From Halodurantibacterium flavum (GTDB taxonomy: Bacteria > Pseudomonadota > Alphaproteobacteria > Rhodobacterales > Rhodobacteraceae), in the NCBI RefSeq assembly GCF_042681825.1, contig NZ_JBHUGH010000012.1, forward strand, positions 186,001 to 250,000: a DNA stretch of 64,000 nt, written 5' to 3'. This document shows positions 44,898 through 53,252 of the stretch, one piece after another. The notes beneath the pieces were generated by a model that saw only the letters and a list, made by a program, of their open reading frames with translations, made no database searches and had not been told where the DNA came from. How positions within the stretch are numbered: the first letter of the stretch is position 1; each line of letters starts with the position of its first letter. The position numbers were made by a program, and so were the translations under genes.

Positions 44898-46013
44898 ATG
44901 ACACTGACCCCTCCGTTCCGCGCCGATCATGTCGGCAGCCTGTTGCGCCCGCCGGCGGTCGCCGCGGCGCGCAAGGCCCGTGCCGAGGGCGCCGACAATG
45001 CCGCCGAACTGCGTGCCGCCGAGGATGAGGCGATCCGCGATGTGATCCGGATGCAGGAAGACATTGGCTTCAAGGCCGTGACCGACGGCGAAATCCGCCG
45101 GTCCTTCTGGCATTACGACTTCATGGGGATGCTGACGGGCTTCGACATGGAGGAACGCGACCCGGAACAGGGCGCCCAGTTCGCGGGCGTCAAGCTCCGC
45201 CCGGTCTTCCCGACGATCAAGGGCAAGCTCGACTTTCCCGACGATCATCCGATGCTCGAGCATTTCCGGTTTGTCGCCGGGAACACGGGTGTCGTGCCCA
45301 AGATCTCGATCCCCGGGCCGTCCTGCTGCCATTTCCGCACCGCCAAGGCCGATATCCACCCGGTCGAATATCAGGACGCAGAGGTTCTCTTTGCCGATCT
45401 GGCGGCGACCTATGCAAAGGCGGTGGCGAAATTCTATGAGGCCGGCTGCCGCTATCTGCAGATGGACGACATCTTTTTCGCCTATCTCTGTGACCCCAAG
45501 CACCGCGCCGCCAAGGCCGCCGAAGGGCAGGATCCGGACTGGCTGATCGAGCAGTATGCAAAGATGATGCATGACGCGATCAAGGACCGCCCGGCCGACA
45601 TGGTGATCGGGATGCATATGTGCCGGGGCAACTTCCGGTCCACCCACGCGGCCGAGGGGGCCTATGACCTGGCGGCGGATGCCGTCTTCAACAAGACCGG
45701 TGTCGATATCTTCTTCATGGAGTATGACACCGAACGCGCGGGCGGGCTGGAACCGCTGCGCCTGCTGGCCAAGGGCAAGCAGCGCGTTCTGCCGGGCTTC
45801 ATCACGACCAAGACCGGCGAGATGGAAAGCATCGACGATCTGCGCCGCAAGTTCGACGAGGCGGCGAAATACGCCGATCTCGACCAGCTTGGAATCGCGC
45901 CGCAATGCGGGTTCGCCTCGACCGAGGAAGGGAACGCGGTCGCGTTTGACGATCAGCGGCGCAAGCTGGAGCTGGTGATCAGGACGGCCGAAGCGATCTG
46001 GGGCGGCGTCTGA
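44898..46013 (+). CDS. MetE-like (cobalamin-independent methionine synthase II family) zinc methyltransferase
   Basis: A 371-aa single-domain relative of the C-terminal catalytic half of MetE. The family start PPFRADHVGSLLRPPAV is present. All four expected zinc ligands can be seen: His and Cys in GMHMCRGN, Glu in FFMEYDTE and Cys in APQCGFAS. MetE transfers a methyl group to homocysteine, but short stand-alone members act on varied thiols or methyl donors. Being the last gene of a TRAP operon (15 bp gap) and lacking the folate-binding N-terminal half, it may process a methylated imported compound. That role is inference. A strong terminator follows. Confidence 0.82.
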   Translation: MTLTPPFRADHVGSLLRPPAVAAARKARAEGADNAAELRAAEDEAIRDVIRMQEDIGFKAVTDGEIRRSFWHYDFMGMLTGFDMEERDPEQGAQFAGVKLRPVFPTIKGKLDFPDDHPMLEHFRFVAGNTGVVPKISIPGPSCCHFRTAKADIHPVEYQDAEVLFADLAATYAKAVAKFYEAGCRYLQMDDIFFAYLCDPKHRAAKAAEGQDPDWLIEQYAKMMHDAIKDRPADMVIGMHMCRGNFRSTHAAEGAYDLAADAVFNKTGVDIFFMEYDTERAGGLEPLRLLAKGKQRVLPGFITTKTGEMESIDDLRRKFDEAAKYADLDQLGIAPQCGFASTEEGNAVAFDDQRRKLELVIRTAEAIWGGV

Positions 46014-46040
46014 ACCAGCCCCGGACGTGGGACGTGATGC

Positions 46041-46070
46041 AAAAGCCCCGGCAACTGCCGGGGCTTTTTT
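46041..46070. terminator. Bidirectional terminator between converging TRAP operons
   Basis: AAAAGCCCCGGC (46041-46052), loop AACT, GCCGGGGCTTTT (46057-46068): a perfect 12-bp stem flanked by A-rich and T-rich runs, 27 bases after the MetE-like stop and 4 bases before the end of the convergent permease gene. It can terminate from both sides. Confidence 0.95.
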
Positions 46071-46073
46071 CGT

Positions 46074-47375
46074 TCAGAGCAGGCTGGGCAGGAACAGCAC
46101 GATCCCCGGGAAGGCCACCACAAGCGCGATCACCGCGAAATCGGCGATGATGAACGGGACCACCCCGCCAAAGATCTGCACCACGGTCGCGTATTTCGCG
46201 GCGACGTTCCGGATGACAAACACGTTCAGCCCCACGGGCGGCGTGATCATCCCGATTTCCAGCAGTTTCACCACGACCACGCCGAACCAGACAAGGCTGA
46301 TGCCTTCGGCGTTGAAGATCGGGATCAGCACCGGCAAGGTGATCAGCAGCGCGCCGAACGGCTCCATCACCATGCCCAGGAGCACATAGATCAGCACCAC
46401 GATCAGCATCAGCTGCACATAGGTCAGGCCGGCATCGCTCACATAGCTGGCGATGAAGCTCGAAAGGCCGGTGATCCCCAGAAAGCGGGTGAACATTGCC
46501 GCACCGATCCCGATGATGAAGAGCGAGGCCGAGGTCATCAGCGTTTCCAGCAGCGATTGCTTGAGCACCGGCCAGTTCAGCCGGCCGACAAGCGCCGCAC
46601 AGCCGAGCGACCCGGCCGCGCCGACCGCGCCCGCCTCGGTCGCGGTGAAAAAGCCGCTGAACATGCCGCCGAACACCAGGACGATCAGCAAGAGGACCGG
46701 CCAGACCTTGCCAAGCGCCGCGCGGGCCGAGAGCTTTTCGTCCTCGATCGGGCGGCGGGGAACGATGTCGGGGCGCAGCCAGGCGATCACCAGCACGACG
46801 ATTGCATAGCTCAGCGCGGTGACGATGCCGATGCCGATGCCGCCGATGAAGACGCGGGTGATCGAGGTTTCGGCAAAGACGCCGTAGATGATCATGAGGA
46901 TCGATGGCGGGATGAGCGCACCGATCGTCCCGCCCGCGGCGATGGAGCCGGCGGCAAAGCCCGGGTTGTAGCCCGCGCGCACCATTTCCGGAATGGCGAT
47001 GCGCCCCATCGCGGCGGCGGTGGCGAGCGATGATCCGCAGACCGCCGCGAAGCCTGAACAGGCAAAGATCGACGAAATCGCCAATGCGCCCGGCACCCGC
47101 CGCAAGAGCGCCTTTGCCGCCTCGAAGAGACCGCCCGTCAGGCCCGAATGAAACGCCACGAACCCCATCAGAAGGAACATGGGAACCGCGCTCATGGTCC
47201 AGCTGGCGACAAAGCTGTAGGGCGTGTTCGACAGGACCCCCAGCGCCGGCTGAACGCCGATCAGCGCGGCGATCCCGCCGAACGACACCGCCATCAGCGC
47301 AAGCGCCACGGGCACGCGGAACAGAAGCAGGAGGATCAGTATGCCTGCGCCCCAGAATCCGGCCTCTACGTTCAT
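46074..47375 (-). CDS. TRAP transporter large permease, DctM type (second system)
   Basis: A 433-aa permease with about 12 helices. Seen: FRVPVALALMAVSFGGIAAL, CGSSLATAAAMGRIAIPEM, IAAGGTIGALIPPSILMIIY and GMITPPVGLNVFVIRNVA. Sequence differs clearly from the first DctM, so this is not a recent duplication. It overlaps the small permease by 4 bp and ends the catabolic island operon. Confidence 0.93.
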   Translation of the reverse strand: MNVEAGFWGAGILILLLLFRVPVALALMAVSFGGIAALIGVQPALGVLSNTPYSFVASWTMSAVPMFLLMGFVAFHSGLTGGLFEAAKALLRRVPGALAISSIFACSGFAAVCGSSLATAAAMGRIAIPEMVRAGYNPGFAAGSIAAGGTIGALIPPSILMIIYGVFAETSITRVFIGGIGIGIVTALSYAIVVLVIAWLRPDIVPRRPIEDEKLSARAALGKVWPVLLLIVLVFGGMFSGFFTATEAGAVGAAGSLGCAALVGRLNWPVLKQSLLETLMTSASLFIIGIGAAMFTRFLGITGLSSFIASYVSDAGLTYVQLMLIVVLIYVLLGMVMEPFGALLITLPVLIPIFNAEGISLVWFGVVVVKLLEIGMITPPVGLNVFVIRNVAAKYATVVQIFGGVVPFIIADFAVIALVVAFPGIVLFLPSLL

Positions 47376-47887
47376 TCTCCGGCTCCTGCGCTGTGCCAGT
47401 CCCTGTTGGTGGCGATGAAGAACCCGCGCAGAAGCACGATGACCGCAGCCAGCGCGAACCCGAGCGGGGCAAGGAAATAGGTGGGCCAGACCGGAACCGC
47501 ATATTGCAGCGCCGTCACGAAGGTGCCCGTGTTGTAGTTGCGCAGCGCGATGCCCCAGCTTGCATAGGCAAGTCCGGCATAGACCACCACGGCGATCAGC
47601 GCGACCACGACGTCAGAGATGCGGATCAGGCCCTGCGGCATGAAGCCTTCCAGAAGCTCGACGCTGACCATGCCGCCACGACGCTCGACCCAGGCAAGCG
47701 GCAGGAAGGCCACGAGGACCATGTAGTATCGCGACACGATTTCGACCGTCGCAGGCAGCGGCCCGCCCGAGACCTGTCGCCAGATCACGTCGGCGCAGAC
47801 ATGCACCATCATCGCAAGGACACCCACCGCCGCAAGCGTGGCAAGCACACTCATCAGAGCATCGACAGCGCGTCGGATCTGCTCCAT
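47372..47887 (-). CDS. TRAP transporter small permease, DctQ type (second system)
   Basis: A 171-aa four-helix subunit, with VDALMSVLATLAAVGVLAMM in the first helix and VVALIAVVVYAGLAYASWGI in the third. It forms the membrane complex with the DctM encoded next. A hairpin separates it from the upstream receptor gene. Confidence 0.9.
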   Translation of the reverse strand: MEQIRRAVDALMSVLATLAAVGVLAMMVHVCADVIWRQVSGGPLPATVEIVSRYYMVLVAFLPLAWVERRGGMVSVELLEGFMPQGLIRISDVVVALIAVVVYAGLAYASWGIALRNYNTGTFVTALQYAVPVWPTYFLAPLGFALAAVIVLLRGFFIATNRDWHSAGAGE

Positions 47888-47922
47888 TCCCCCCTCCCCA
47901 GGTAAAGGAACGTGTGGTCAAT

Positions 47923-47950
47923 GGGGCCGCGGCAGGATCGCTGCGGCCCC
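47923..47950 (-). terminator. Intra-operon hairpin between TRAP receptor and permease genes
   Basis: GGGGCCGC (47923-47930) and GCGGCCCC (47943-47950) form an 8-bp stem around a 12-base loop, just after the stop of the receptor gene (read on the minus strand). It is analogous to the hairpin after xylF and probably raises receptor over permease expression. Confidence 0.6.
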
Positions 47951-47958
47951 GGTTCCGT

Positions 47959-49080
47959 TCAGCCGCCGTAGGTTGCGGGATCGACCTGATCCCAGACCTC
48001 GGACTGGAGCCGTTCGGCAATCGCCTCGGGGTCGCCATTGACCTCTTCGACGATCGCAGTCCATTTCTCGACCAGACCGAGGAAGGTTTCGACCCGCTCG
48101 CTCGCGTCGGTCATGCCGAACTGCTGTTCCGCGCGGGCAATGGCGTTCTGGCGGTCGGCAACCGCAAATTCCTCGCTTGCCGCAAGGAAATCGGCATCCG
48201 GCTCGATCATCTCGATCCCCGCCTCGGCGGCGGCGGCGCGCGCCTCTTCGGGCATCGCATAGCCCCAGCGCTGGGTAAAGTCGGCATTGGCGCGGTTGGC
48301 GGCGCGGATGATCGCGGCGCGATCCTCGGCCTCAAGCGACTGCCAGACCGGCAGCGAGAAGGCGAAGTTCGACGTGGCGTGATAGGTGCCAAGCTGGATG
48401 CCGGAATAGTTGCTGGCAAGCTCGACAAGGCGGAACGACAAAAGGTCCGCAACCGAGGCCATGGTGCCGTCGATCACGCCCTGCGACATGGATTCGAACT
48501 GGTCGTTCACCGACACATCCGTCGGCACCGCGCCGAAATGTTCGGCCCAGCGGGAAAACGGCGCGCCGCCGGACCGCAGCCGCAGGCCCCGCAGATCGGC
48601 GGCCGTCGCGACGGGGCGGTTGGTCAGGACGGTATAAACGTCGGAAGACCCGGACCCCAGATAGACGATACCGAAGCGGCGCATCTCTTCCTGGCAGCTG
48701 TCGCAGTTGACCATGTATTCGGTCATTGCGGCGGCCATCGCATGCGGGCTCCGCCCGGTCAGGGCAAGCTCGCCCGCGAGCGCCATGTTCGGAAGGTCGG
48801 CGGGGAAGTAGAGCGGCAGCAGGTTCCCCACCTCGACCAGCTGCGACTGCAGCGCGTCCTTCATCTGGCCCAGCGTCACGACCTCGGGGCCGAGGATCTG
48901 GGCCGTGAGGCGGCCATCGCTTTCTTCCGGCAGGTATTGCGAGAAATTGGTATAGAGCACGCCGTTGGCCGGATGCGGCGGCGGCGCTGCGGGTGCGGTG
49001 CGCAATTCGCGCGCCTCGGCCATGGCGCCGAGGCTCAGCGCGACACCAAGGGCAAACGCAGTCGTCTGAAGTAGTTTCAT
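47959..49080 (-). CDS. TRAP transporter substrate-binding protein, DctP type (second system)
   Basis: A 373-aa periplasmic receptor with a signal peptide (residues about 1-23, ending GAMAEA). Seen: LGPEVVTLGQMKDALQSQLV and the ligand region LRLRSGGAPFSRWAEHFGAV. Residues 126-129 are CDSC, a close cysteine pair uncommon in this family. A GGAGGAGAG ribosome site precedes the ATG. It is in the operon with crotonase, MarR and amidohydrolase, so the ligand is probably an aromatic or phenylpropenoid acid or a breakdown product (inference). Confidence 0.88.
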   Translation of the reverse strand: MKLLQTTAFALGVALSLGAMAEARELRTAPAAPPPHPANGVLYTNFSQYLPEESDGRLTAQILGPEVVTLGQMKDALQSQLVEVGNLLPLYFPADLPNMALAGELALTGRSPHAMAAAMTEYMVNCDSCQEEMRRFGIVYLGSGSSDVYTVLTNRPVATAADLRGLRLRSGGAPFSRWAEHFGAVPTDVSVNDQFESMSQGVIDGTMASVADLLSFRLVELASNYSGIQLGTYHATSNFAFSLPVWQSLEAEDRAAIIRAANRANADFTQRWGYAMPEEARAAAAEAGIEMIEPDADFLAASEEFAVADRQNAIARAEQQFGMTDASERVETFLGLVEKWTAIVEEVNGDPEAIAERLQSEVWDQVDPATYGG

Positions 49081-49111
49081 GATCTCTCCTCCCTGAATCG
49101 ATCAGTAACGG

Positions 49112-49984
49112 TTACAGGCTCAGCAGTTTCCTCGCATTCTCCTTGAGGATGAGAGGACGGACCTCGTCGCGGATGTCGATCTTTTCGAAATCGGACAGCC
49201 AGCGGTCGGGTGTGATGGCGGGCCAGTCCGACCCGAAAAGCATCTTTTTCCTGAGGATCGTGTTCGCGTATTTCACGAAGATTTCGGGGAAATAGCGCGG
49301 CGACCAGCCCGACATGTCGATATAGACGTTGGGCTTGTGCGTCGCGACCGACAGCGCCTCTTCCGTCCAGGGAAAGGACGGGTGCGCCATCACAATCGGC
49401 ATGTCCGGGAAATCCACCGCCACATCGTCGATGAACATCGGGTTGGAATATTTCAGCCGCATCCCCATGCCGCCGCGCATCCCCGACCCGACCCCGGTCT
49501 GGCCGGTATGGAACAGCGCGATCGCGCCTTCTTCGGCGATGGCCTCATACATCACATAGGCGGAACGGTCGTTGGGATAGAAGCCTTGCATGGTGGGGTG
49601 AAACTTGAAGCCCCGCACGCCGAATTCCCGGACCAGCCGGCGGGCTTCGCGCGCGCCCGCCCGCCCCTTGGCCGGGTCGATCGAGGCGAAGGGGATCAGC
49701 ACATCGCTGTTCTCCGCGGCGAGTTTCGCGACATCCTCGTTGGAATAGCGGCGAAAGCCGGTTTCCCGCTCGGCATCGACCGGAAAGATGACGGCGCCGA
49801 TCTTGCGTTCACGGTAATAGGCGGCGGTTTCGACAACCGTGGGCAGGTGGTTGTGCCCGGCGGGGTTCTTGAAATAGGCGGCCATCCCGGCCTGAAATTC
49901 GTCATAGCCATCGTCGCGGGGGCCGCAGCAGGGTTCCTCGGCATGGGTGTGGAAGTCGATGGCGATCAGGTCGTCGATGTTCAT
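49112..49984 (-). CDS. Amidohydrolase family protein (ACMSD-like hydrolase/decarboxylase)
   Basis: A 290-aa TIM-barrel metal enzyme of the amidohydrolase_2 class, which includes ACMSD, gamma-resorcylate decarboxylase and lactone hydrolases. Metal and catalytic residues visible: HxH in AIDFHTHAEEP, His in GFKFHPTMQGF, His in VMAHPSFPW and Asp in LFGSDWPAITP. In a CoA-ligase/beta-oxidation island it may decarboxylate or hydrolyse a ring acid. The exact reaction is open. It overlaps marR by 4 bp and lies 31 bp before the TRAP receptor. Confidence 0.85.
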   Translation of the reverse strand: MNIDDLIAIDFHTHAEEPCCGPRDDGYDEFQAGMAAYFKNPAGHNHLPTVVETAAYYRERKIGAVIFPVDAERETGFRRYSNEDVAKLAAENSDVLIPFASIDPAKGRAGAREARRLVREFGVRGFKFHPTMQGFYPNDRSAYVMYEAIAEEGAIALFHTGQTGVGSGMRGGMGMRLKYSNPMFIDDVAVDFPDMPIVMAHPSFPWTEEALSVATHKPNVYIDMSGWSPRYFPEIFVKYANTILRKKMLFGSDWPAITPDRWLSDFEKIDIRDEVRPLILKENARKLLSL

Positions 49985-50460
49985 TTGTTCTCCCCCTCCG
50001 GCAGCGCGAGGTATTTGCGCAGCAGCCGGCGCAGTTCCGATTCTTCCGCGGCGGTCAGCGTCAGCTTTTCACGCGCCTCGAAGCTGGTGAAATGGCCGAT
50101 ATGTTCTGCCACCAGCGCCTCGCCGCCGGGGCTGAGCCGCAGTTCGACCGACCGGCGGTCGTCGTCCGGGATGGTCCGTTCCACAAAGCCCGCATCCTCG
50201 AAGGCGCGGATCATCTTGGTCATATGCGCGCGCTTGATGATCAGCCGCTGTGCCAGAACGCCTTGGCGGATGCCGGGATTCTGCCGGATGATCAGCAGCG
50301 CGGAAAACTCGCCCGGACGGATGCCGAAGGGGGCAAGCCCCGCATAGAAATCCTCAAAGCTCGCGAGCTGCGCCAGCCGCAGCAGAAAGCCGAGCGAGTC
50401 GGTGAGTGGCCCCATTTCCACCGCCTCGGGCGTGGTCACGGGCCGCAAGTCGTCAGCCAT
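49981..50460 (-). CDS. MarR family transcriptional regulator
   Basis: A 159-aa winged-helix regulator. The recognition region NPGIRQGVLAQRLIIKRAHM and the wing FVERTIPDDDRRSVELRLS are typical MarR. Regulators of this type in hydroxycinnamate clusters release DNA on binding the CoA thioester, a plausible effector here. ATG 50460 is used; a GTG at 50469 is an alternative. It overlaps the crotonase gene by 8 bp and sits beside a divergent promoter containing a 9-bp inverted repeat. Confidence 0.88.
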   Translation of the reverse strand: MADDLRPVTTPEAVEMGPLTDSLGFLLRLAQLASFEDFYAGLAPFGIRPGEFSALLIIRQNPGIRQGVLAQRLIIKRAHMTKMIRAFEDAGFVERTIPDDDRRSVELRLSPGGEALVAEHIGHFTSFEAREKLTLTAAEESELRRLLRKYLALPEGENK

Positions 50461-51247
50461 GGGCCGCACGCGGAATATCGAGCCGCTTGGCCCGCTTTTC
50501 CAGGAAGGCGCGCAGCCGCTCCTCGGCCTCGGGCGTGGCGGAGGTGAGCGCGGACATGAGCGATTCCGTAAAGAGGCCGTCCTCGTTCGACATGTCCTGA
50601 ATACGCGGCAGGGCGTTCAGGATGGCGTAGTTGGACATTTCGGCATTGGTCGCCGTCTGGGCGGCAAGTTCCAGCGCCTTTTCCAGCGCTTTTCCCGGTT
50701 CCGAGATATAGTGGATCAGGCCCCAGCGTTCGGCCTCTTCGGGGGTCGCGACCCGGCCCGTCAGCATGAGGTCGGTCATCCGCGCCGCGCCCATCAGGCG
50801 CGCGATGCGCACCGAGCCGCCGCCGCCAACAAAGATGCCGCGCTGCCCCTCGGGCAGGGCAAAGAAGGTCTTGGGGTCGGCCACCCGCAGATGTGTCGAG
50901 GCCGCGAGTTCCAGCCCGCCACCCACCACGGCCCCGTGCAGCGCGGACACGAAGGGGATTGTCCCGCGTTCGATCCGGTCGAAAATCTCGTGCCACCGCC
51001 GCGATCCGCGGATCGCCTCGATCGGCGATTTCACGACATGTTCGCCAAGATCCAGGCCCGCACTGAAATGATCTCCGTGACCATGGATCACCGCGGCCTT
51101 CGCCTCGGCGCCCGCACGGGCGACGGCCTCTGCCAGCGCCTCGACCACGTTGTCGCTGATCGCATTGCGCTTGGCCGGACGGTTCAATCCGATGAGCGCG
51201 ACGGCCCCCTTCTGTTCATAGGTGATGAAACTATCGCTGCTCTGCAT
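50453..51247 (-). CDS. Crotonase/enoyl-CoA hydratase family protein of catabolic island
   Basis: A 264-aa crotonase. Both catalytic glutamate positions are filled (GGGLELAASTHLRV and ALPEGQRGIFVGGGGS), and the oxyanion-hole segment HFSAGLDLGEHV is present. It may hydrate an aryl-enoyl-CoA, either as a simple hydratase feeding the SDR or as a hydratase-lyase of the feruloyl-CoA type. The sequence alone does not decide. First gene of the minus-strand arm, divergent from the CoA ligase. Confidence 0.87.
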   Translation of the reverse strand: MQSSDSFITYEQKGAVALIGLNRPAKRNAISDNVVEALAEAVARAGAEAKAAVIHGHGDHFSAGLDLGEHVVKSPIEAIRGSRRWHEIFDRIERGTIPFVSALHGAVVGGGLELAASTHLRVADPKTFFALPEGQRGIFVGGGGSVRIARLMGAARMTDLMLTGRVATPEEAERWGLIHYISEPGKALEKALELAAQTATNAEMSNYAILNALPRIQDMSNEDGLFTESLMSALTSATPEAEERLRAFLEKRAKRLDIPRAAHG

Positions 51248-51294
51248 GGGTTCCTCCGCTCCTCCGGCATGATCCTAAGCGGGGCGATGCGATA

Positions 51295-51327
51295 TTGTCC
51301 ACATGTGTTTTGTTTCCGTGTGGACAA
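51295..51327. promoter_or_regulatory. Perfect inverted repeat in the divergent promoter of the catabolic island
   Basis: TTGTCCACA (51295-51303) and TGTGGACAA (51319-51327) are a perfect 9-bp inverted repeat with a 15-base spacer, in the 132-bp region between crotonase and the CoA-ligase gene. It is well placed to control both arms and is the prime candidate for the MarR operator. Confidence 0.65.
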
Positions 51328-51379
51328 AAACCGGATTTCGCGTCAGGTTCCCTGTGGGAGCATGTTGAGGGGGGATCGC

Positions 51380-53227
51380 ATGGCCGATCAGGCGAGGGGG
51401 CCGGCGCTTTGGCAGCCGGAGGTCGAAATGCACACCGGGCCGGACGGCACGTTCTATGTGCGGCAGAAAGCCCCGCTGGACTCGTATCCGGCGCGGATGA
51501 ATGAACGCCTGCTGCACTGGGCCGAAACCGAACCGTCGCGCGTCTGGATGGCACAGCGTGGCGATGACGGCGAATGGCAGCGCGTCACCTATTCCGAGGC
51601 GGCGGCAAAGGTGCAGTCGCTTGCGCAGGCCTTCATCGATCTGAGGCTTTCGGCGGACCGCCCGCTTCTGATCCTGTCGGGAAACAGCATCAGCCATGCC
51701 CTCGTGGCGCTGGCGGCGCAACATGTGGGGGTTCCCTCGGCGGCCATTGCGCCGGCCTATTCGCTCGTGTCGTCCGACTATGGCAAGCTGCGCGACATCC
51801 GCGACCAGCTGGAGCCGGGGCTGCTCTTTGTGGAAGAGGCCGCGCCGTTCGCCCCCGCCATCACGGCGGTTTTCGATCCATCGGTGCCGGTCCTGACCAC
51901 CAAAGGGGAGATCCCGGGGCGGGAGACGTTGAGCCTCGGGGCCCTTGCCGCCACGCGACCTACCGACGCGGTGGCGCAGGCCTTTGATGCGACCGGCCCG
52001 GATACGGTGGCCAAGTTCCTCTTTACTTCGGGTACGACGGGATCGCCCAAGGCGGTGATCCAGACGCAGCGGATGCTGTGTTCCAATCAGGAGATGATCG
52101 CCGATTGCTATGCCTTCGTGCGGGATGTTCCGCCGGTCGTCGTCGACTGGGCGCCGTGGAACCACACCGCAAGCGGCAACAAGGTGTTCAACCTGATCCT
52201 TTATAACGGCGGCACCTATTACATCGATGACGGCAAGCCGACGCCCAAGGCCATCACGGCGACCATCCGCAACCTGCGTGAAATCTCGCCCACATGGTAT
52301 TTCAACGTGCCGGTCGGCTATCAGATGCTGCTCGACGCGATGGAGACGGACGACCAGCTGCGGACGACGTTCTTCCGCCATCTGTCGATGATGATGTATG
52401 CCGGCGCGGGCATGAGCCAGCCTGTCTGGGACCGCCTTACCGCCGTGGCGGAACAGATGGTGCCGGGCGGGGTGCTTCTGGCCGGCGGGTTCGGCTCCAC
52501 GGAAACGGGGCCTTTCGCGCTGATGTGCACCGACCGGCAGGACCGCGCGGGCAATCTGGGCGTTCCGGCGCGGGGGGTCGAGCTCAAGCTCGTGCCGCAG
52601 GGCGACAAGCTGGAGGCCCGGGTCAAAAGCCCTTCGGTCACGCCCGGCTACTGGCGGAACGAAAAGCTGACGCAAGAGGCGTTCGACGAAGAGGGCTATT
52701 ACTGTTTCGGCGACGCGCTCCGTTTTGCGGTGCCGGGCCAGCCGGACAAGGGCTTTTTCTTCGACGGGCGACTGGCCGAGAACTTCAAGCTCGATACCGG
52801 GACATGGGTGGCGGTCGGGCCGCTGCGCGCGACCTTCACCGACGACATGAAAGGCATGGCAAGCGATGTGGTGATCGCGGGCGAAAACCGCGACCGCCTT
52901 GCGGCTCTGGTCTTGCCCGACTGGGCGGCGCTGCGGGCGCTGGTGGGACAGCGCGACCTGCCGGATGCCGACCTGCTGGCCCATCCCGTCGTGCGCCGGA
53001 AGGCGGCGCAGATGCTTGCCGAACACATGCGCAAGGCCACGGGATCGTCATCGCGCGTGACGCGCTTCATGTTCATCGAAAAGCCGCTTGAATTCGACCG
53101 GGGCGAAGTGACGGACAAGGGGTCGATCAACCAGCGGGGCGTGCTGCGGAACCGCGCGGATCTGGTCGAGGCGCTTTATTCCGACGATCCCCGCGTGATC
53201 GAACCGGCGCTGAGCGAGGCGCAATGA
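51380..53227 (+). CDS. Feruloyl-CoA synthase-like acyl-CoA ligase
   Basis: A 615-aa adenylate-forming ligase that would activate an aromatic (hydroxycinnamic-type) acid with ATP and CoA. P-loop-like FLFTSGTTGSPKAVIQTQ, A5 region GFGSTETGPFAL, A8 hinge FDGRLAENFKLDTGTWV and the catalytic Lys region VTDKGSINQRGVL are all present, the last being typical of feruloyl-CoA synthases. Start 51380 follows GAGGGGGGA. The much longer open frame upstream is antisense to the crotonase and not used. Followed by SDR after 25 bp. Confidence 0.85.
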   Translation: MADQARGPALWQPEVEMHTGPDGTFYVRQKAPLDSYPARMNERLLHWAETEPSRVWMAQRGDDGEWQRVTYSEAAAKVQSLAQAFIDLRLSADRPLLILSGNSISHALVALAAQHVGVPSAAIAPAYSLVSSDYGKLRDIRDQLEPGLLFVEEAAPFAPAITAVFDPSVPVLTTKGEIPGRETLSLGALAATRPTDAVAQAFDATGPDTVAKFLFTSGTTGSPKAVIQTQRMLCSNQEMIADCYAFVRDVPPVVVDWAPWNHTASGNKVFNLILYNGGTYYIDDGKPTPKAITATIRNLREISPTWYFNVPVGYQMLLDAMETDDQLRTTFFRHLSMMMYAGAGMSQPVWDRLTAVAEQMVPGGVLLAGGFGSTETGPFALMCTDRQDRAGNLGVPARGVELKLVPQGDKLEARVKSPSVTPGYWRNEKLTQEAFDEEGYYCFGDALRFAVPGQPDKGFFFDGRLAENFKLDTGTWVAVGPLRATFTDDMKGMASDVVIAGENRDRLAALVLPDWAALRALVGQRDLPDADLLAHPVVRRKAAQMLAEHMRKATGSSSRVTRFMFIEKPLEFDRGEVTDKGSINQRGVLRNRADLVEALYSDDPRVIEPALSEAQ

Positions 53228-53252
53228 GTATCGCCGCAGGGAGGATGTCTGG

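Noticed and set aside
44898..46013. Uroporphyrinogen decarboxylase as the identity of the MetE-like protein
   Set aside because: The fold is related, but the His-x-Cys, Glu and Cys zinc ligands and the N-terminal segment match the methionine synthase II family instead.
50453..51247. Firm call as feruloyl-CoA hydratase-lyase (Ech)
   Set aside because: Both hydratase glutamates are present but lyase-specific residues cannot be verified by eye, and no vanillin dehydrogenase gene is nearby.
51295..51327. Two DnaA-box-like sequences (TTGTCCACA in opposite orientation)
   Set aside because: They are exact inverted copies in a divergent promoter beside a marR gene, far from dnaA and without an AT-rich unwinding region. 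An operator explains them better.
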